Below, one piece after another: positions 26,466-36,082 of a DNA stretch of 64,000 nucleotides; position 1 is the stretch's first letter; each line of letters starts with the position of its first letter. The notes beneath the pieces were generated by a model, which searched no databases, had not been told where the DNA came from, and saw only the letters and a program-made list of their open reading frames with translations. The stretch is from Lachnoclostridium sp. An181 (GTDB taxonomy: Bacteria; Bacillota; Clostridia; Lachnospirales; Lachnospiraceae), in the NCBI RefSeq assembly GCF_002160325.1, contig NZ_NFKJ01000012.1:36700-100699 (forward strand). The letters are read 5' to 3'. A program made the translations under genes and the position numbers.

Positions 26466-27419
26466 ATGGGAAAAATGATAGGAACTATACTGGGAATCAT
26501 AATTGTTTTGATCATTGTATGTATTTTGATATCCTGTGTAAAAATTGTACATCAGGCACAGGCTCTGGTCATCGAAAGACTTGGCGCTTATCAGGCAACG
26601 TGGAGCGTGGGACTTCACTTTAAACTGCCGATCATTGAACGTGTTGCAAGAAAGATTGATTTAAAAGAACAGGTCGTGGACTTTGCGCCGCAGCCGGTGA
26701 TCACGAAAGACAATGTTACCATGCAGATTGACACGGTTATCTTTTATCAGATCACGGATCCGAAGATGTTCTGTTATGGGGTGGCAAATCCGATCGTGGC
26801 AATTGAAAACCTGACGGCAACGACTTTACGTAATATTATCGGAGATCTGGAGCTTGACCAGACATTGACATCACGCGAGACCATCAATACAAAGATGCGC
26901 TCAGAGCTTGATCTGGCCACAGACCCTTGGGGAATTAAAGTGAACAGGGTGGAACTGAAAAACATCATTCCGCCAAGTGCTATCCGGGATGCAATGGAAA
27001 AACAGATGAAGGCGGAAAGAGAAAGAAGAGAGGCGATCCTCCGCGCAGAAGGAGAGAAGAAATCAACGATCCTTGTTGCAGAAGGTAAGAAAGAATCCAT
27101 TATCCTTGACGCTGAGGCTGAGAAACGTGCAGCTATCTTGAGGGCTGAGGCTGAAAAGGAAAAGATGATCCGTGAGGCGGAAGGTGAGGCTGAGGCGATT
27201 CTCAAAGTACAGCAGGCCACAGCGGACGGACTTCGTTTTATCAAAGAAGCGGGTGCGGACGATGCAGTACTCACGATCAAGAGTCTTGAGGCATTTGAAA
27301 AGGCAGCGGACGGAAAAGCTACGAAGATCATCATCCCTTCCAGGATTCAGGAGATGGCAGGGCTTGTAAGATCCATTGCGGAAGTTGCAAAGGATGACGA
27401 TGTGTCAGGAGAAAAATAG
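26466..27419 (+). CDS. SPFH/band-7 membrane protein (stomatin/QmcA type)
   Basis: 317 residues: N-terminal membrane anchor (~1-27), SPFH domain (~28-180, with V-I-E-R-L-G-A-Y and F-A-P-Q-P-V-I-T-K-D), then an Ala/Glu/Arg-rich coiled coil (~180-250, with repeated R-A-E-[GA]-E-K) and a short C-terminal region. This is the standard bacterial stomatin-like architecture that forms oligomeric membrane microdomains. It is the partner of the preceding NfeD protein. Only 2 bases separate it from the response regulator that follows, which puts membrane-scaffold and signalling genes in one transcript. Confidence 0.9.
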   Translation: MGKMIGTILGIIIVLIIVCILISCVKIVHQAQALVIERLGAYQATWSVGLHFKLPIIERVARKIDLKEQVVDFAPQPVITKDNVTMQIDTVIFYQITDPKMFCYGVANPIVAIENLTATTLRNIIGDLELDQTLTSRETINTKMRSELDLATDPWGIKVNRVELKNIIPPSAIRDAMEKQMKAERERREAILRAEGEKKSTILVAEGKKESIILDAEAEKRAAILRAEAEKEKMIREAEGEAEAILKVQQATADGLRFIKEAGADDAVLTIKSLEAFEKAADGKATKIIIPSRIQEMAGLVRSIAEVAKDDDVSGEK

Positions 27420-27421
27420 AT

Positions 27422-28138
27422 ATGCAGGTTCTGATTTTAGAAGATGAAGAGCAGAGCCAAAAAGCGCTGGAGCGGATATTGGGGGAGTGTTCCCCTGGTA
27501 TCCGCATTTTGAAAGCTCAATCTTTTGGAGCTGCAAAAACGTTACTGGAAAAAAGCGGAAAAATAGATCTGTTCCTGTTGGATGTAAACCTGGGCGGGGA
27601 AGAAACAAATGATATTTTGGGTTTTGCTTTTGCAGAAGAAATCCGGAAGAAGAAGGAATATTCTTTTACGCCTATTGTCATGGTTACTTCTGTGGCATCT
27701 TTGGAGATGGAGGCATACAGAAAACTCCACTGTTACCAGTACCTGACAAAACCGTTTGAGAAAAAAGACGTGGAAGAGGTAGTCAAAAAGGTGCTGGAAA
27801 ATGTAAAAGAGAGGAGCTGTATTCTCGTAAAAAAGGATGGGATCAACTATAAGATTTTCTGTGACAGCATTGTATTTATAAAGGCCATCCCGCGTGGAGT
27901 CTGCATCTATATGAAAAAGGAAAAAATGGATGTGCTGTACCTTTCGCTGAAACAGATTCTGGAAAAACTCCAGGGAGAAGACTTTTTGCAGTGCCACCGC
28001 ATGTATGTTGTAAACAAAATGTACATGGAGTACTGTGATGTGGTCAATCAGATCATAAAGATGCGGTACTGGGATGAGACTGTGGAGATCGGAGTGACGT
28101 ATAAGGCACAGATCAGGAGAGTAATGAATGAAAGATAA
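27422..28138 (+). CDS. LytTR-family response regulator (AgrA/ComE type)
   Basis: 238 residues: receiver domain ~1-125 with the acidic pocket I-L-E-D-E-E, phospho-acceptor Asp54 (L-L-D-V-N-L-G) and conserved K in L-T-K-P-F; LytTR DNA-binding domain ~133-235 (F-L-Q-C-H-R-M-Y-V-V-N). Such regulators act with GHKL-type kinases in peptide quorum sensing and bacteriocin control. The partner kinase overlaps the 3' end by 11 bases. No AgrB/AgrD-like peptide processing genes are nearby, so the signal is unclear; cotranscription with nfeD-SPFH hints at a membrane or stress signal. Confidence 0.9.
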   Translation: MQVLILEDEEQSQKALERILGECSPGIRILKAQSFGAAKTLLEKSGKIDLFLLDVNLGGEETNDILGFAFAEEIRKKKEYSFTPIVMVTSVASLEMEAYRKLHCYQYLTKPFEKKDVEEVVKKVLENVKERSCILVKKDGINYKIFCDSIVFIKAIPRGVCIYMKKEKMDVLYLSLKQILEKLQGEDFLQCHRMYVVNKMYMEYCDVVNQIIKMRYWDETVEIGVTYKAQIRRVMNER

Positions 28139-28970
28139 GAATAAGCAGATTTTATATCGAGGATTTTGCATTGTAGCAGTGCTTGTGGGTACTGTTTGTT
28201 TTGGAAGGCTTGGAGCAATGGGAAAGATAAGCCCGGAGGTTTTTGTTATTTTCTTATTCTTTATCGTACTTGTGTTGTGGAGCATTGCGCAGTGGAAGGT
28301 AAATCATGATGCGGTCAAGAAGCAGAAAGATGCGGTGAATCTGTATCAGATGTACGTACAGCCTTTGGAGGGGCTGGTCAAAGAAATCCGGGCCAGACAA
28401 CATGAGTATGACAATCATATCCATGCACTTGTAAATATGCATTTGACCGTGGATAACTATGAAGAGCTGGTGGAAAAACAGACGGAATATATCAAAGAAA
28501 CGAGAAAAGACGGAATGAAACAGTACATTCCCCTTCTGCGGATCAGCGATAAGATTTTAGCAGGATTTCTCTACAGTAAAATCATCAATTCTGCTCCCTG
28601 GATTTCCACACATCTGGAAATCAAAAATTATGAAATCATTTCACAGGCGCTGGAGCCGGACATCATAGAAGTGGCGGGCGTCCTTGTGGACAATGCATAT
28701 GAAGCATGCGACGAGAGAAAAAAAGAAGTGTGGATCACATTGGATTCTGTGGAGGATCAAGTGCTCTTGGAAGTGAGAAATGAAGTAGAGAAGGTAAAGA
28801 TAAGCGATGTAGAAAAGTTTTTTGAAAAAGGATATTCCACAAAATCAAAGGAGAGAGGATTCGGGCTATTCCGTGTGCGTCAGCTCATGGAAAAGACAAA
28901 AGGAGAGCTTACAGCGTCTGTTGAGGAAAAAGACGGCATGGAGCTGATCTGCTTTCTGGCAAAGATGTAA
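28128..28970 (+). CDS. GHKL sensor histidine kinase (AgrC-like, short membrane region)
   Basis: 280 residues with only two predicted membrane segments (~8-30 and ~35-54) instead of the six or seven of AgrC. Then comes a dimerisation helix with phospho-acceptor His92 (R-Q-H-E-Y-D-N-H) and a GHKL ATPase domain (L-V-D-N-A-Y-E-A N-box; G-F-G-L-F-R-V G-box). ATG 28128 lies 8 nt after AGGAGA inside the regulator gene, giving translational coupling. With so little outside sequence, sensing is probably within the membrane or by a partner such as the SPFH protein; this is inference. Confidence 0.88.
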   Translation: MKDKNKQILYRGFCIVAVLVGTVCFGRLGAMGKISPEVFVIFLFFIVLVLWSIAQWKVNHDAVKKQKDAVNLYQMYVQPLEGLVKEIRARQHEYDNHIHALVNMHLTVDNYEELVEKQTEYIKETRKDGMKQYIPLLRISDKILAGFLYSKIINSAPWISTHLEIKNYEIISQALEPDIIEVAGVLVDNAYEACDERKKEVWITLDSVEDQVLLEVRNEVEKVKISDVEKFFEKGYSTKSKERGFGLFRVRQLMEKTKGELTASVEEKDGMELICFLAKM

Positions 28971-28984
28971 TAAAAAAGAGAACG

Positions 28985-29028
28985 GCGGTCAAAACATATA
29001 TCAGATGTTTTGACCGCTGAAATTTTTT
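28985..29028. terminator. Bidirectional terminator
   Basis: Thirteen-pair perfect stem GCGGTCAAAACAT / ATGTTTTGACCGC with a 7-base loop and a T-run on the plus side; on the minus strand a T-rich stretch also follows. It separates the kinase gene from the converging acetyltransferase gene. Confidence 0.9.
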
Positions 29029-29530
29029 AGTAGTGTATTGGATATTCCAGAATATAGTCATCCATGACAAAACCATTTCCGATATCTGTCACTTCATCCC
29101 GTACGATTTCAAATCCAAGATGTTTGTATACGTCCAGGGAATGGCTGTTGTATTTGTTGCATGTCAGCCAGATTTTGTCAAGCTTGCGCTCTTTGGCAAG
29201 ATCTATAAGATGCCCGAAGACTTCTGTGCTAAGGTGCTGTCCTCTGGAATCCTTCAAAAGGTAAAGTTTGCTCAAAAATAAAGAGCCGTCTTTTTCCGTA
29301 ACACCTGTGTAGCCTACCATCATATAATCGCTGGAAATGAGAAAGTATTCATACCCATCCGCAATCTGTCTTTTGAGCGCGTCAAAAGACTGAAACTTTT
29401 CTACCATGTAATCCACCTGTTCCTCTCCGATGATAGGAGGAAAATGTTCATGCCAGATTTCCTCTGCCAAAGCGGCGACGCCCAAAATTTCCGCATCATT
29501 GACAGCAGGGATCATACGTATTTTTTTCAT
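29027..29530 (-). CDS. GNAT-family N-acetyltransferase
   Basis: 167 residues. The N-terminal pattern (E-I-W-H-E-H-F-P-P-I-I-G) and the motif-A region (F-L-S-K-L-Y-L, then D-S-R-G-Q-H-L-S) are those of GNAT acetyltransferases that move acetyl from acetyl-CoA to an amine. The Q/R-x-x-G-x-G/A loop is slightly degenerate. The acceptor is unknown: small amine or peptide N-terminus are options. Monocistronic on the minus strand with the terminator at 28985-29028 after it. Confidence 0.85.
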   Translation of the reverse strand: MKKIRMIPAVNDAEILGVAALAEEIWHEHFPPIIGEEQVDYMVEKFQSFDALKRQIADGYEYFLISSDYMMVGYTGVTEKDGSLFLSKLYLLKDSRGQHLSTEVFGHLIDLAKERKLDKIWLTCNKYNSHSLDVYKHLGFEIVRDEVTDIGNGFVMDDYILEYPIHY

Positions 29531-29636
29531 ATTGGTTCTCCTTAAAATACTTTTGTTATATAAAAATAGATGTTATTATTATAATAGATGACAATTATGA
29601 AAACAATATGAGTTTTTTATCCTTGGAGGCGCATAG

Positions 29637-30341
29637 ATGAATACGTTTGTAAAACTGGAGAATGTAAAAAAAATATATCACATGGGAGAGGTCGAGATAG
29701 CTGCTGCGGACGGTATTGACTTTGAGGTCCAAAAAGGGGAATTTGCGGTCGTGGTTGGGGCCAGCGGCGCAGGAAAGACAACAGTGCTGAATATCCTTGG
29801 AGGAATGGACACGGCCACGAGCGGAAAGGTTTGGATCGATGGGGTTGACATTACATCATATGGTGCAAAACAGCTGACTGCTTACCGCAGGGATGATATC
29901 GGGTTTGTCTTTCAGTTTTACAATCTCATTCCAAATCTTACAGCTTTGGAAAATGTAGAACTTGCTATGCAGATTTGTAAAAATCCTCTGGATGCGGAAA
30001 ACGTGTTGGAAGAGGTAGGTCTTGCAGAAAGAAAAGATAATTTTCCGGCTCAGCTCTCCGGGGGAGAGCAGCAGAGGGTGTCGATTGCGAGGGCTTTGGC
30101 AAAAAACCCCAAACTTTTACTGTGTGACGAGCCGACAGGAGCTTTGGACTACAATACAGGGAAAGCCATCTTGAAACTTCTTCAGGATATGTGCCGTGAA
30201 AAAGGGATGACAGTGATCTTGATCACCCATAATTCTGCTATTGCTCCTATGGCAGACCGGGTGATCCATATTAAGAATGGAAAAGTGTGGGAAATTTTGG
30301 AGAATGAATCTCCGGTTCCGGTGGAAACGATAGAATGGTAA
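29637..30341 (+). CDS. ABC transporter ATP-binding protein (MacB/LolD type)
   Basis: 234 residues with all nucleotide-binding motifs: Walker [11 protein letters not shown]-loop F-V-F-Q-F, signature L-S-G-G-E-Q-Q, Walker [13 protein letters not shown] and H-loop I-T-H-N. It belongs to the MacB/LolD/FtsE-like group whose partners are FtsX-type permeases that use mechanotransmission rather than classic transport; such a permease gene starts 22 bases downstream. TATAAT (29580-29585) in the AT-rich intergenic region is a probable -10. Confidence 0.93.
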   Translation: MNTFVKLENVKKIYHMGEVEIAAADGIDFEVQKGEFAVVVGASGAGKTTVLNILGGMDTATSGKVWIDGVDITSYGAKQLTAYRRDDIGFVFQFYNLIPNLTALENVELAMQICKNPLDAENVLEEVGLAERKDNFPAQLSGGEQQRVSIARALAKNPKLLLCDEPTGALDYNTGKAILKLLQDMCREKGMTVILITHNSAIAPMADRVIHIKNGKVWEILENESPVPVETIEW

Positions 30342-30363
30342 CAGAGAGAAAAGGTGAATTTCG

Positions 30364-33300
30364 ATGAAAAAAAGGAAAAATGTGCTCAGAAAAGATTTTT
30401 ATATGGAAATCAGAAAAAGTGCGGGCAGATTCATCTCTATCTTCTTTATTGTGGCGCTTGGAGTCGCATTCTTTTCCGGAATCCGTGTAGCGGAGCCTGA
30501 TTTGCGCCTTTCCGGGGACGCTTATTTTGACAGAAATTCGCTGATGGACATACAGGTGCAAAGCACCATGGGTATTACAAAAGAAGATATAAAGGCATTG
30601 CGAGAGATTGACGGAGTGGAAAAAGTTGAGGCAGGATACAGTACGGATGTACTCTGTGCTGTGGAGGGAAGGCAGCAAGTTCTTCATGTACTCTCCAGAA
30701 ATGACTCCATGAATCAGTTTGTAGTGGAAGAAGGAAGAATGCCAAAAGCAGCGGATGAATGTCTGGTGGACATTGCATTTTTGGAATCCACATCTTATCA
30801 AATCGGAGACACGCTGAAACTGGAGTCCGGAACAAATGAGGATTTAAAGGATACACTCAAGTATGACGAGTTCCGTATTGTAGGATCGGGCAGTTCTTCC
30901 AGGTACATTTCTTTTGGGAGAGGGAGCAGTACGATTGGAACCGGAGAAGTCAGTGGTTTCCTGGCTGTGGATGAGAGCGCTTTTGATATGGATATCTATA
31001 CAGAGGCGTGTATTCTTGTGGAAGGTGCAAAAGAAGAGATTGCATTTACGGACGGATATGAAACCAAAGTGGAAAAAGTCATTGACGAGGTGGAAAAAAT
31101 AAAGGACTACCGCTGCCAGGTTCGCGATGAGGAAATCCGATCCGCTGCGGATGAAGAAATCTTAAAGGCCCAAAAAGAGCTCGATGACGGAAAAAAACAG
31201 GCCGGAGAGAAACTTTCCGATGCAAAGAAAGAGCTTTTAGAAGGAGAGAGGTTATTAAATGACGGCAAAGAACAGATTGCAGACGGCAAAAAACAGCTTT
31301 TGGACGGCGAGAATACTCTTAAGGAAAAGGAAACGCAGTGGCAGCAGGGATATGAGGAGTATATCCGGGGGAAGAACACAGTAGAAACAGGTTTAAAAGA
31401 AATTGAAACCAAACAGAAGGCTGCAGATGAACAGTTTGATATTGCAGAGCAGCAACTTGTAGCTGCCCGCAAAACAATGGAGAGTGAGTTTAACGCTGCA
31501 AGGGTTGAGCTTGAGGAGCAACAGGAGAAATGTGAACAGGCAAGGGCAGAGATTGATAAGGCAAAAGAGGGGCTGCCGCTTGTTCAAAAAAAGATAGAAG
31601 AACTGAATTCACAAATAGACAGTCTGAAAGAAAATTACAGGGAGCTTGAGGAAGCAATTTCAAAAGCGCAGACTCAGGAGGAAAAAGAAAGACTTCAGGA
31701 AGAGCTGAAAAAGGTGGAAGAGTCATTGTCTTTGGCGAATATCTCCTTGGAAAAAATGGAGGAGACAAAAAATCTGCTCATGCAGGCAGCCGCATCTCTC
31801 CCGGAGGTTGAAAAGGCTGAGAAAGAGCTTGCCCTGGCGTGGAGACAGTACGAAGAAAATTATGCACAGGCATCCGGGGAACTGAAGGCAAAAGAGCAGG
31901 AGTATATAAAGAAAAAGGCTGAAACGACAGCTTGGATGCAGGAAGCAAAAGATCAGCTTTTGTCAGCAGTGGAAGAACTGGATGGCAGCAAAGGGACATT
32001 GGACAGCGCAAAAACACAGCTTGATATGGCAAGGAAAGAAATAAAAGAGCAGCAAAGTACACTGTCAAAATCCGAACAGACGATCCTGGAAGAAGAAAAG
32101 AAACTGGAGGACGGAAAGAAGGAATATGCAACAGCAGAAGAAGAGGCAATGAAAGAGATTGCGGACGGTGAACAGAAGATAGCGGATGCAAAGGAAGAGT
32201 TGTCAGACCTTTCCGGGACAGAATGGTATGTGAACGACAGAACAGTACTTCCCGAATATGAAGGACTTGGACAGAATGCAGACAGAATGCGGGCTATCGG
32301 GCAGGTGTTTCCAATCTTGTTTTTTCTTGTGGCAGCGCTTATAAGCCTGACGACGATGACAAGGATGGTGGAGGAAGAGCGCACACAAATAGGAACATTG
32401 AAAGCGCTTGGATATTCCAAGTGGTCGATCGCAAAAAAATATTTGGGATACGCGCTATTGGCAACCTTTGGAGGAAGTGTGTTTGGTTTTTTGGCAGGGG
32501 AAAAAATATTTCCGTACATCATTGTGTACGCATATCAGATTATGTATCCTTATGTGCCGGATATTGTTGTACCGTATGATATTTCCTATGGAATCCAGGC
32601 TGCCGGGGCAGCCCTGCTCTGCACGGGTGTGGCTACCGGGTTATCCTGTTTTGGAGAGCTTGCAGCCCAGCCGGCAGTTTTGATGAGGCCGCCTGCTCCA
32701 AAGCAAGGGAAGAGAATTCTTCTGGAGCGTATCAGTCTCATATGGAAGCACTTGAGCTTTACGTGGAAGGCGACATGCCGGAACATTTTCCGCTACAAAA
32801 AGCGGTTCTTCATGACTGTGCTGGGCACAGGAGGCTGTATGGCTTTGATGATCGTAGGATTTGGACTGAAAGATTCGATTTATGATATTGGAAATATTCA
32901 GTATGATGAACTGCAGTTTTACGACGCCACAGCATATATAAAGGAGGACTTGGATGCCGGGGAGAGGCAAGAAGTACTGGACTATCTTTCGGACAATCCG
33001 GATGTGGCTGACTATCTGGAGGCAGAAATGAAACTGGTGGATGTAAAAAAAGGCAAGGAAGAAAAATCATTGTACCTTGAGGTGATCGATGAGGGCCAAA
33101 ATCTGGATCCATTTATGAAATTTGGGAACCGAAGGACAGATGATACGTACTCTTTATCCGATACGGCAAAAGATGGCGGCGCGATCCTGACAGAAAAAAT
33201 GGCAAAAATGCTTGGGGTGGAAAAGGGAGATACGATCACAGTCAAAAAAGATGGAAAAACCGTGCAGGTTAAAATCGGAGAGGTCTGTGAAAATTATATG

Positions 33301-33906
33301 TCCCATTATCTTTACATGACAGATGGGCTCTACAGGGAATTGTTCGGTGAAGAGCCTGTCTATAACAGTGTGATGTTAAAAATGCAGGAGAATGATACAG
33401 AAAAGCTGGAGGAGACAGGAGAGAAACTTCTTACGTACAATGCTGTGCAGAATGTAAGTTACACAGACTCTCTGGAAGAGCGGCTTGATGATATGCTTAG
33501 GAGTCTGAACCTCGTCATCGTAGTCCTGATCATCTCCGCCGGGATGCTGGCATTCGTGGTACTGTACAACCTGAGCAATATCAATATCACGGAAAGAAAG
33601 AGGGAGCTTGCCACACTGAAAGTACTCGGCTTTTATGATCGGGAAGTTTCTGCCTACGTATACAGAGAGAATGTACTGCTCACACTCATAGGGGCTGTGG
33701 CCGGGTGCGGACTTGGAAAACTTTTGCACCAGTATGTGATCGTGACTGTGGAGATTGAGGAAGTGATGTTCGGAAGAAATGTTAATTTGCCAAGTTTTCT
33801 CTACAGTTTTCTGTTTACCATTGCATTTGCCCTGTTTGTCAACTGGGTTATGTATTATAAATTAAAGAAAATCGATATGGTGGAATCGCTCAAAAGTATT
33901 GAATGA
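30364..33906 (+). CDS. Large FtsX-type ABC permease with extracellular coiled coil
   Basis: 1180 residues. One membrane span near residues 20-42; an outside MacB-like periplasmic-type domain to ~250; a long Glu/Lys/Gln-rich coiled coil (~255-615, many D-G-K-[KE]-Q and A-K-E-E-L heptads); an FtsX domain with three spans (~640-780); a second MacB/FtsX half with spans near 820 and from ~1065 to 1170. It partners the ATPase just upstream. Members of this group act in efflux, lipoprotein or antimicrobial-peptide handling, or transmit force to cell-wall enzymes. The long coiled coil could reach through the wall. Substrate unknown. Family assignment is firm. Confidence 0.88.
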   Translation: MKKRKNVLRKDFYMEIRKSAGRFISIFFIVALGVAFFSGIRVAEPDLRLSGDAYFDRNSLMDIQVQSTMGITKEDIKALREIDGVEKVEAGYSTDVLCAVEGRQQVLHVLSRNDSMNQFVVEEGRMPKAADECLVDIAFLESTSYQIGDTLKLESGTNEDLKDTLKYDEFRIVGSGSSSRYISFGRGSSTIGTGEVSGFLAVDESAFDMDIYTEACILVEGAKEEIAFTDGYETKVEKVIDEVEKIKDYRCQVRDEEIRSAADEEILKAQKELDDGKKQAGEKLSDAKKELLEGERLLNDGKEQIADGKKQLLDGENTLKEKETQWQQGYEEYIRGKNTVETGLKEIETKQKAADEQFDIAEQQLVAARKTMESEFNAARVELEEQQEKCEQARAEIDKAKEGLPLVQKKIEELNSQIDSLKENYRELEEAISKAQTQEEKERLQEELKKVEESLSLANISLEKMEETKNLLMQAAASLPEVEKAEKELALAWRQYEENYAQASGELKAKEQEYIKKKAETTAWMQEAKDQLLSAVEELDGSKGTLDSAKTQLDMARKEIKEQQSTLSKSEQTILEEEKKLEDGKKEYATAEEEAMKEIADGEQKIADAKEELSDLSGTEWYVNDRTVLPEYEGLGQNADRMRAIGQVFPILFFLVAALISLTTMTRMVEEERTQIGTLKALGYSKWSIAKKYLGYALLATFGGSVFGFLAGEKIFPYIIVYAYQIMYPYVPDIVVPYDISYGIQAAGAALLCTGVATGLSCFGELAAQPAVLMRPPAPKQGKRILLERISLIWKHLSFTWKATCRNIFRYKKRFFMTVLGTGGCMALMIVGFGLKDSIYDIGNIQYDELQFYDATAYIKEDLDAGERQEVLDYLSDNPDVADYLEAEMKLVDVKKGKEEKSLYLEVIDEGQNLDPFMKFGNRRTDDTYSLSDTAKDGGAILTEKMAKMLGVEKGDTITVKKDGKTVQVKIGEVCENYMSHYLYMTDGLYRELFGEEPVYNSVMLKMQENDTEKLEETGEKLLTYNAVQNVSYTDSLEERLDDMLRSLNLVIVVLIISAGMLAFVVLYNLSNINITERKRELATLKVLGFYDREVSAYVYRENVLLTLIGAVAGCGLGKLLHQYVIVTVEIEEVMFGRNVNLPSFLYSFLFTIAFALFVNWVMYYKLKKIDMVESLKSIE

Positions 33907-33914
33907 TCAGATTG

Positions 33915-33941
33915 TTAGCACTCTTTTTTGAAGAGTGCTAA
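33915..33941. promoter_or_regulatory. CIRCE element (HrcA operator)
   Basis: TTAGCACTC-N9-GAGTGCTAA, matching the CIRCE consensus at all 18 arm positions. It lies between the ABC operon and htpG, 7 bases before the -35. Its hairpin followed by TTTT may also help end the upstream transcript. Confidence 0.93.
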
Positions 33942-33948
33942 TTTTCTG

Positions 33949-33977
33949 TTGACATTTTATTTTTCACGTATTAAGAT
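33949..33977 (+). promoter_or_regulatory. Promoter of htpG
   Basis: TTGACA (33949-33954), 17-bp spacer, TAAGAT (33972-33977), directly downstream of the CIRCE element. Confidence 0.75.
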
Positions 33978-34028
33978 ATTCTTTGGATAAAAAATTGGTG
34001 ATCATTTCATATAAAGGAGTTGTTATAT

Positions 34029-36071
34029 ATGGGAACAAAACATGGAAGTTTATCGATCCACAGCGAAAACATTTTTCCGATCATTAAAAAATGGATGTAT
34101 TCAGATCACGATATCTTTGTGCGTGAGCTTGTGTCAAATGGATGCGATGCGATCACAAAGCTGAAAAAGCTGGATATGATGGGAGAATATCAGCTGCCGC
34201 AGGATTACAAACCGGCAATACAGGTTATTGTAAATCCGGAAGAAAAGACATTGAAATTCATTGACAATGGTATCGGTATGACAGCGGATGAGGTGGAGGA
34301 ATATATCACACAAATTGCATTTTCCGGTGCCACTGAATTTTTGGAAAAATATAAGGATAAGACAAACGATGACCAGATCATCGGTCATTTTGGGTTAGGA
34401 TTTTACTCTGCATTCATGGTTGCGGATGAGGTCCACATCGATACACTTTCCTGCAAAGAGGGAGCCGTCCCGGTACATTGGGAGTGCGATGGCGGTACAG
34501 AGTATGAGATGCAGGATGGAAACAGGACAGAAATTGGTACAGAGATCACTCTTTACCTCAATGAAAGCAGCACAGAATTTTCCAATGAATACCGCGTGCG
34601 CGAAGTACTGGAAAAATACTGTTCCTTTATGCCGGTAGAAATCTTCCTTTCCAAGGCAAATGCAGAGCAGGAATACGAGACCATTATGGAAGATGAGCTG
34701 CGCGAGGATGACGTAGTGGTGGAACATATCCATCAGGAAGCAAAGATGGAGGAGAAAGAAAACGAAAACGGTGAAAAAGAGATGGTGGAAGCAGAACCTG
34801 CATGTGAGAAGGTAAAGATCCACAAACGTCCGGTTGCCATCAACGACACCACACCATTGTTTGCAAAACATCCAAATGAGTGCAGCAAGGAAGATTACAT
34901 CGACTTCTACCGCAAAGTGTTTATGGATTACAAGGAGCCATTGTTCTGGATTCACCTGAATATGGATTACCCGTTCAACTTAAAAGGAATTTTGTATTTC
35001 CCGAAGATCAACACGGAGTATGAGTCCATTGAAGGAACGATCAAACTGTACAATAACCAGGTATTTATTGCTGACAACATCAAAGAAGTGATCCCGGAAT
35101 TTTTGATGCTGTTAAAAGGTGTGATCGATTGTCCGGATCTTCCGCTCAATGTATCCAGAAGTGCACTTCAGAACGATGGATTTGTGAAGAAGATTTCCGA
35201 GTATATTACAAAGAAAGTGGCAGATAAGCTTTCCGGCATGTGCAAGACAGACAGAGAATCCTATGAAAAATATTGGGATGATATCAGCCCGTTCATCAAA
35301 TTCGGATGTCTCAAAGATGAAAAATTCTGCGACAAGATGAGCGATTTCATTCTCTTTAAAAACTTAGAGCACAAATACCTCACGCTGAAAGACTGCGTGG
35401 AGGCAAACGGCGGCACACTTGAGAAAGAGGAGAAAAAAGAAGAGGGAGAAAATGCAGAAGAGAAGAAGACAAAAATCTTCTACGTGACAGATGAACAGCA
35501 GCAGAGCCAGTACATCAACATGTTCAAGGCAGAAGGTAAGGATGCTGTGATCCTCACACACAACATCGACTCCCCGTTCATCACACAGTTGGAGCAGAGA
35601 AATCCAGTGGAATTCCAAAGAATCGATGCGGATGTGACAGAAGATTTGAAAGAGGATGTTTCAGGGGAAGACGAGGAAACTTTAAATAAACAGAAAGAAG
35701 AGCTCACAGAAGTATTCCGCAAGGCTCTTTCCAATGAAAAGCTGGATGTGAAAGTGGAAAAACTCAAAACAGAGGATGTAGCTGCAATGGTGACACTTTC
35801 CGAGCAGAGCAGACGTATGCAGGAGATGATGAAGATGTACAATATGTACGGTATGGATGCATCCATGTTCGGCACAGACGTGACACTTGTTCTGAATGCG
35901 AAACATCCGCTTGTACAGTATGTGCTGGAGCATAAAGACGGAGAGCACACAGACTTGATCTGCCAGCAGCTGTATGATCTGGCGGTGCTTAGCAATAAAC
36001 CGTTAAATCCGGAAGAGATGACAAAGTTTATTGCAAGAAGCAATGAAATCATGATGCTGATGACAAAATAA
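34029..36071 (+). CDS. htpG: Chaperone protein HtpG (Hsp90)
   Basis: 680 residues. The ATP-binding N-domain shows R-E-L-V-S-N-G-C-D-A, F-I-D-N-G-I-G-M and G-H-F-G-L-G-F-Y-S-A-F; the middle domain has N-V-S-R-S-A-L-Q, with a C-terminal dimerisation region. Start at 34029 has AAAGGAG 9 nt upstream; a TTG nine bases earlier is too close to the ribosome site. Cytosolic dimeric ATP-dependent chaperone. A charged stretch near residues 235-265 is like the acidic linker of eukaryotic Hsp90 and longer than in E. coli HtpG. Heat control through HrcA is implied by the CIRCE element; in B. subtilis htpG is not CIRCE-controlled, so the wiring differs. Confidence 0.96.
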   Translation: MGTKHGSLSIHSENIFPIIKKWMYSDHDIFVRELVSNGCDAITKLKKLDMMGEYQLPQDYKPAIQVIVNPEEKTLKFIDNGIGMTADEVEEYITQIAFSGATEFLEKYKDKTNDDQIIGHFGLGFYSAFMVADEVHIDTLSCKEGAVPVHWECDGGTEYEMQDGNRTEIGTEITLYLNESSTEFSNEYRVREVLEKYCSFMPVEIFLSKANAEQEYETIMEDELREDDVVVEHIHQEAKMEEKENENGEKEMVEAEPACEKVKIHKRPVAINDTTPLFAKHPNECSKEDYIDFYRKVFMDYKEPLFWIHLNMDYPFNLKGILYFPKINTEYESIEGTIKLYNNQVFIADNIKEVIPEFLMLLKGVIDCPDLPLNVSRSALQNDGFVKKISEYITKKVADKLSGMCKTDRESYEKYWDDISPFIKFGCLKDEKFCDKMSDFILFKNLEHKYLTLKDCVEANGGTLEKEEKKEEGENAEEKKTKIFYVTDEQQQSQYINMFKAEGKDAVILTHNIDSPFITQLEQRNPVEFQRIDADVTEDLKEDVSGEDEETLNKQKEELTEVFRKALSNEKLDVKVEKLKTEDVAAMVTLSEQSRRMQEMMKMYNMYGMDASMFGTDVTLVLNAKHPLVQYVLEHKDGEHTDLICQQLYDLAVLSNKPLNPEEMTKFIARSNEIMMLMTK

Positions 36072-36082
36072 TTATTAAGCAG

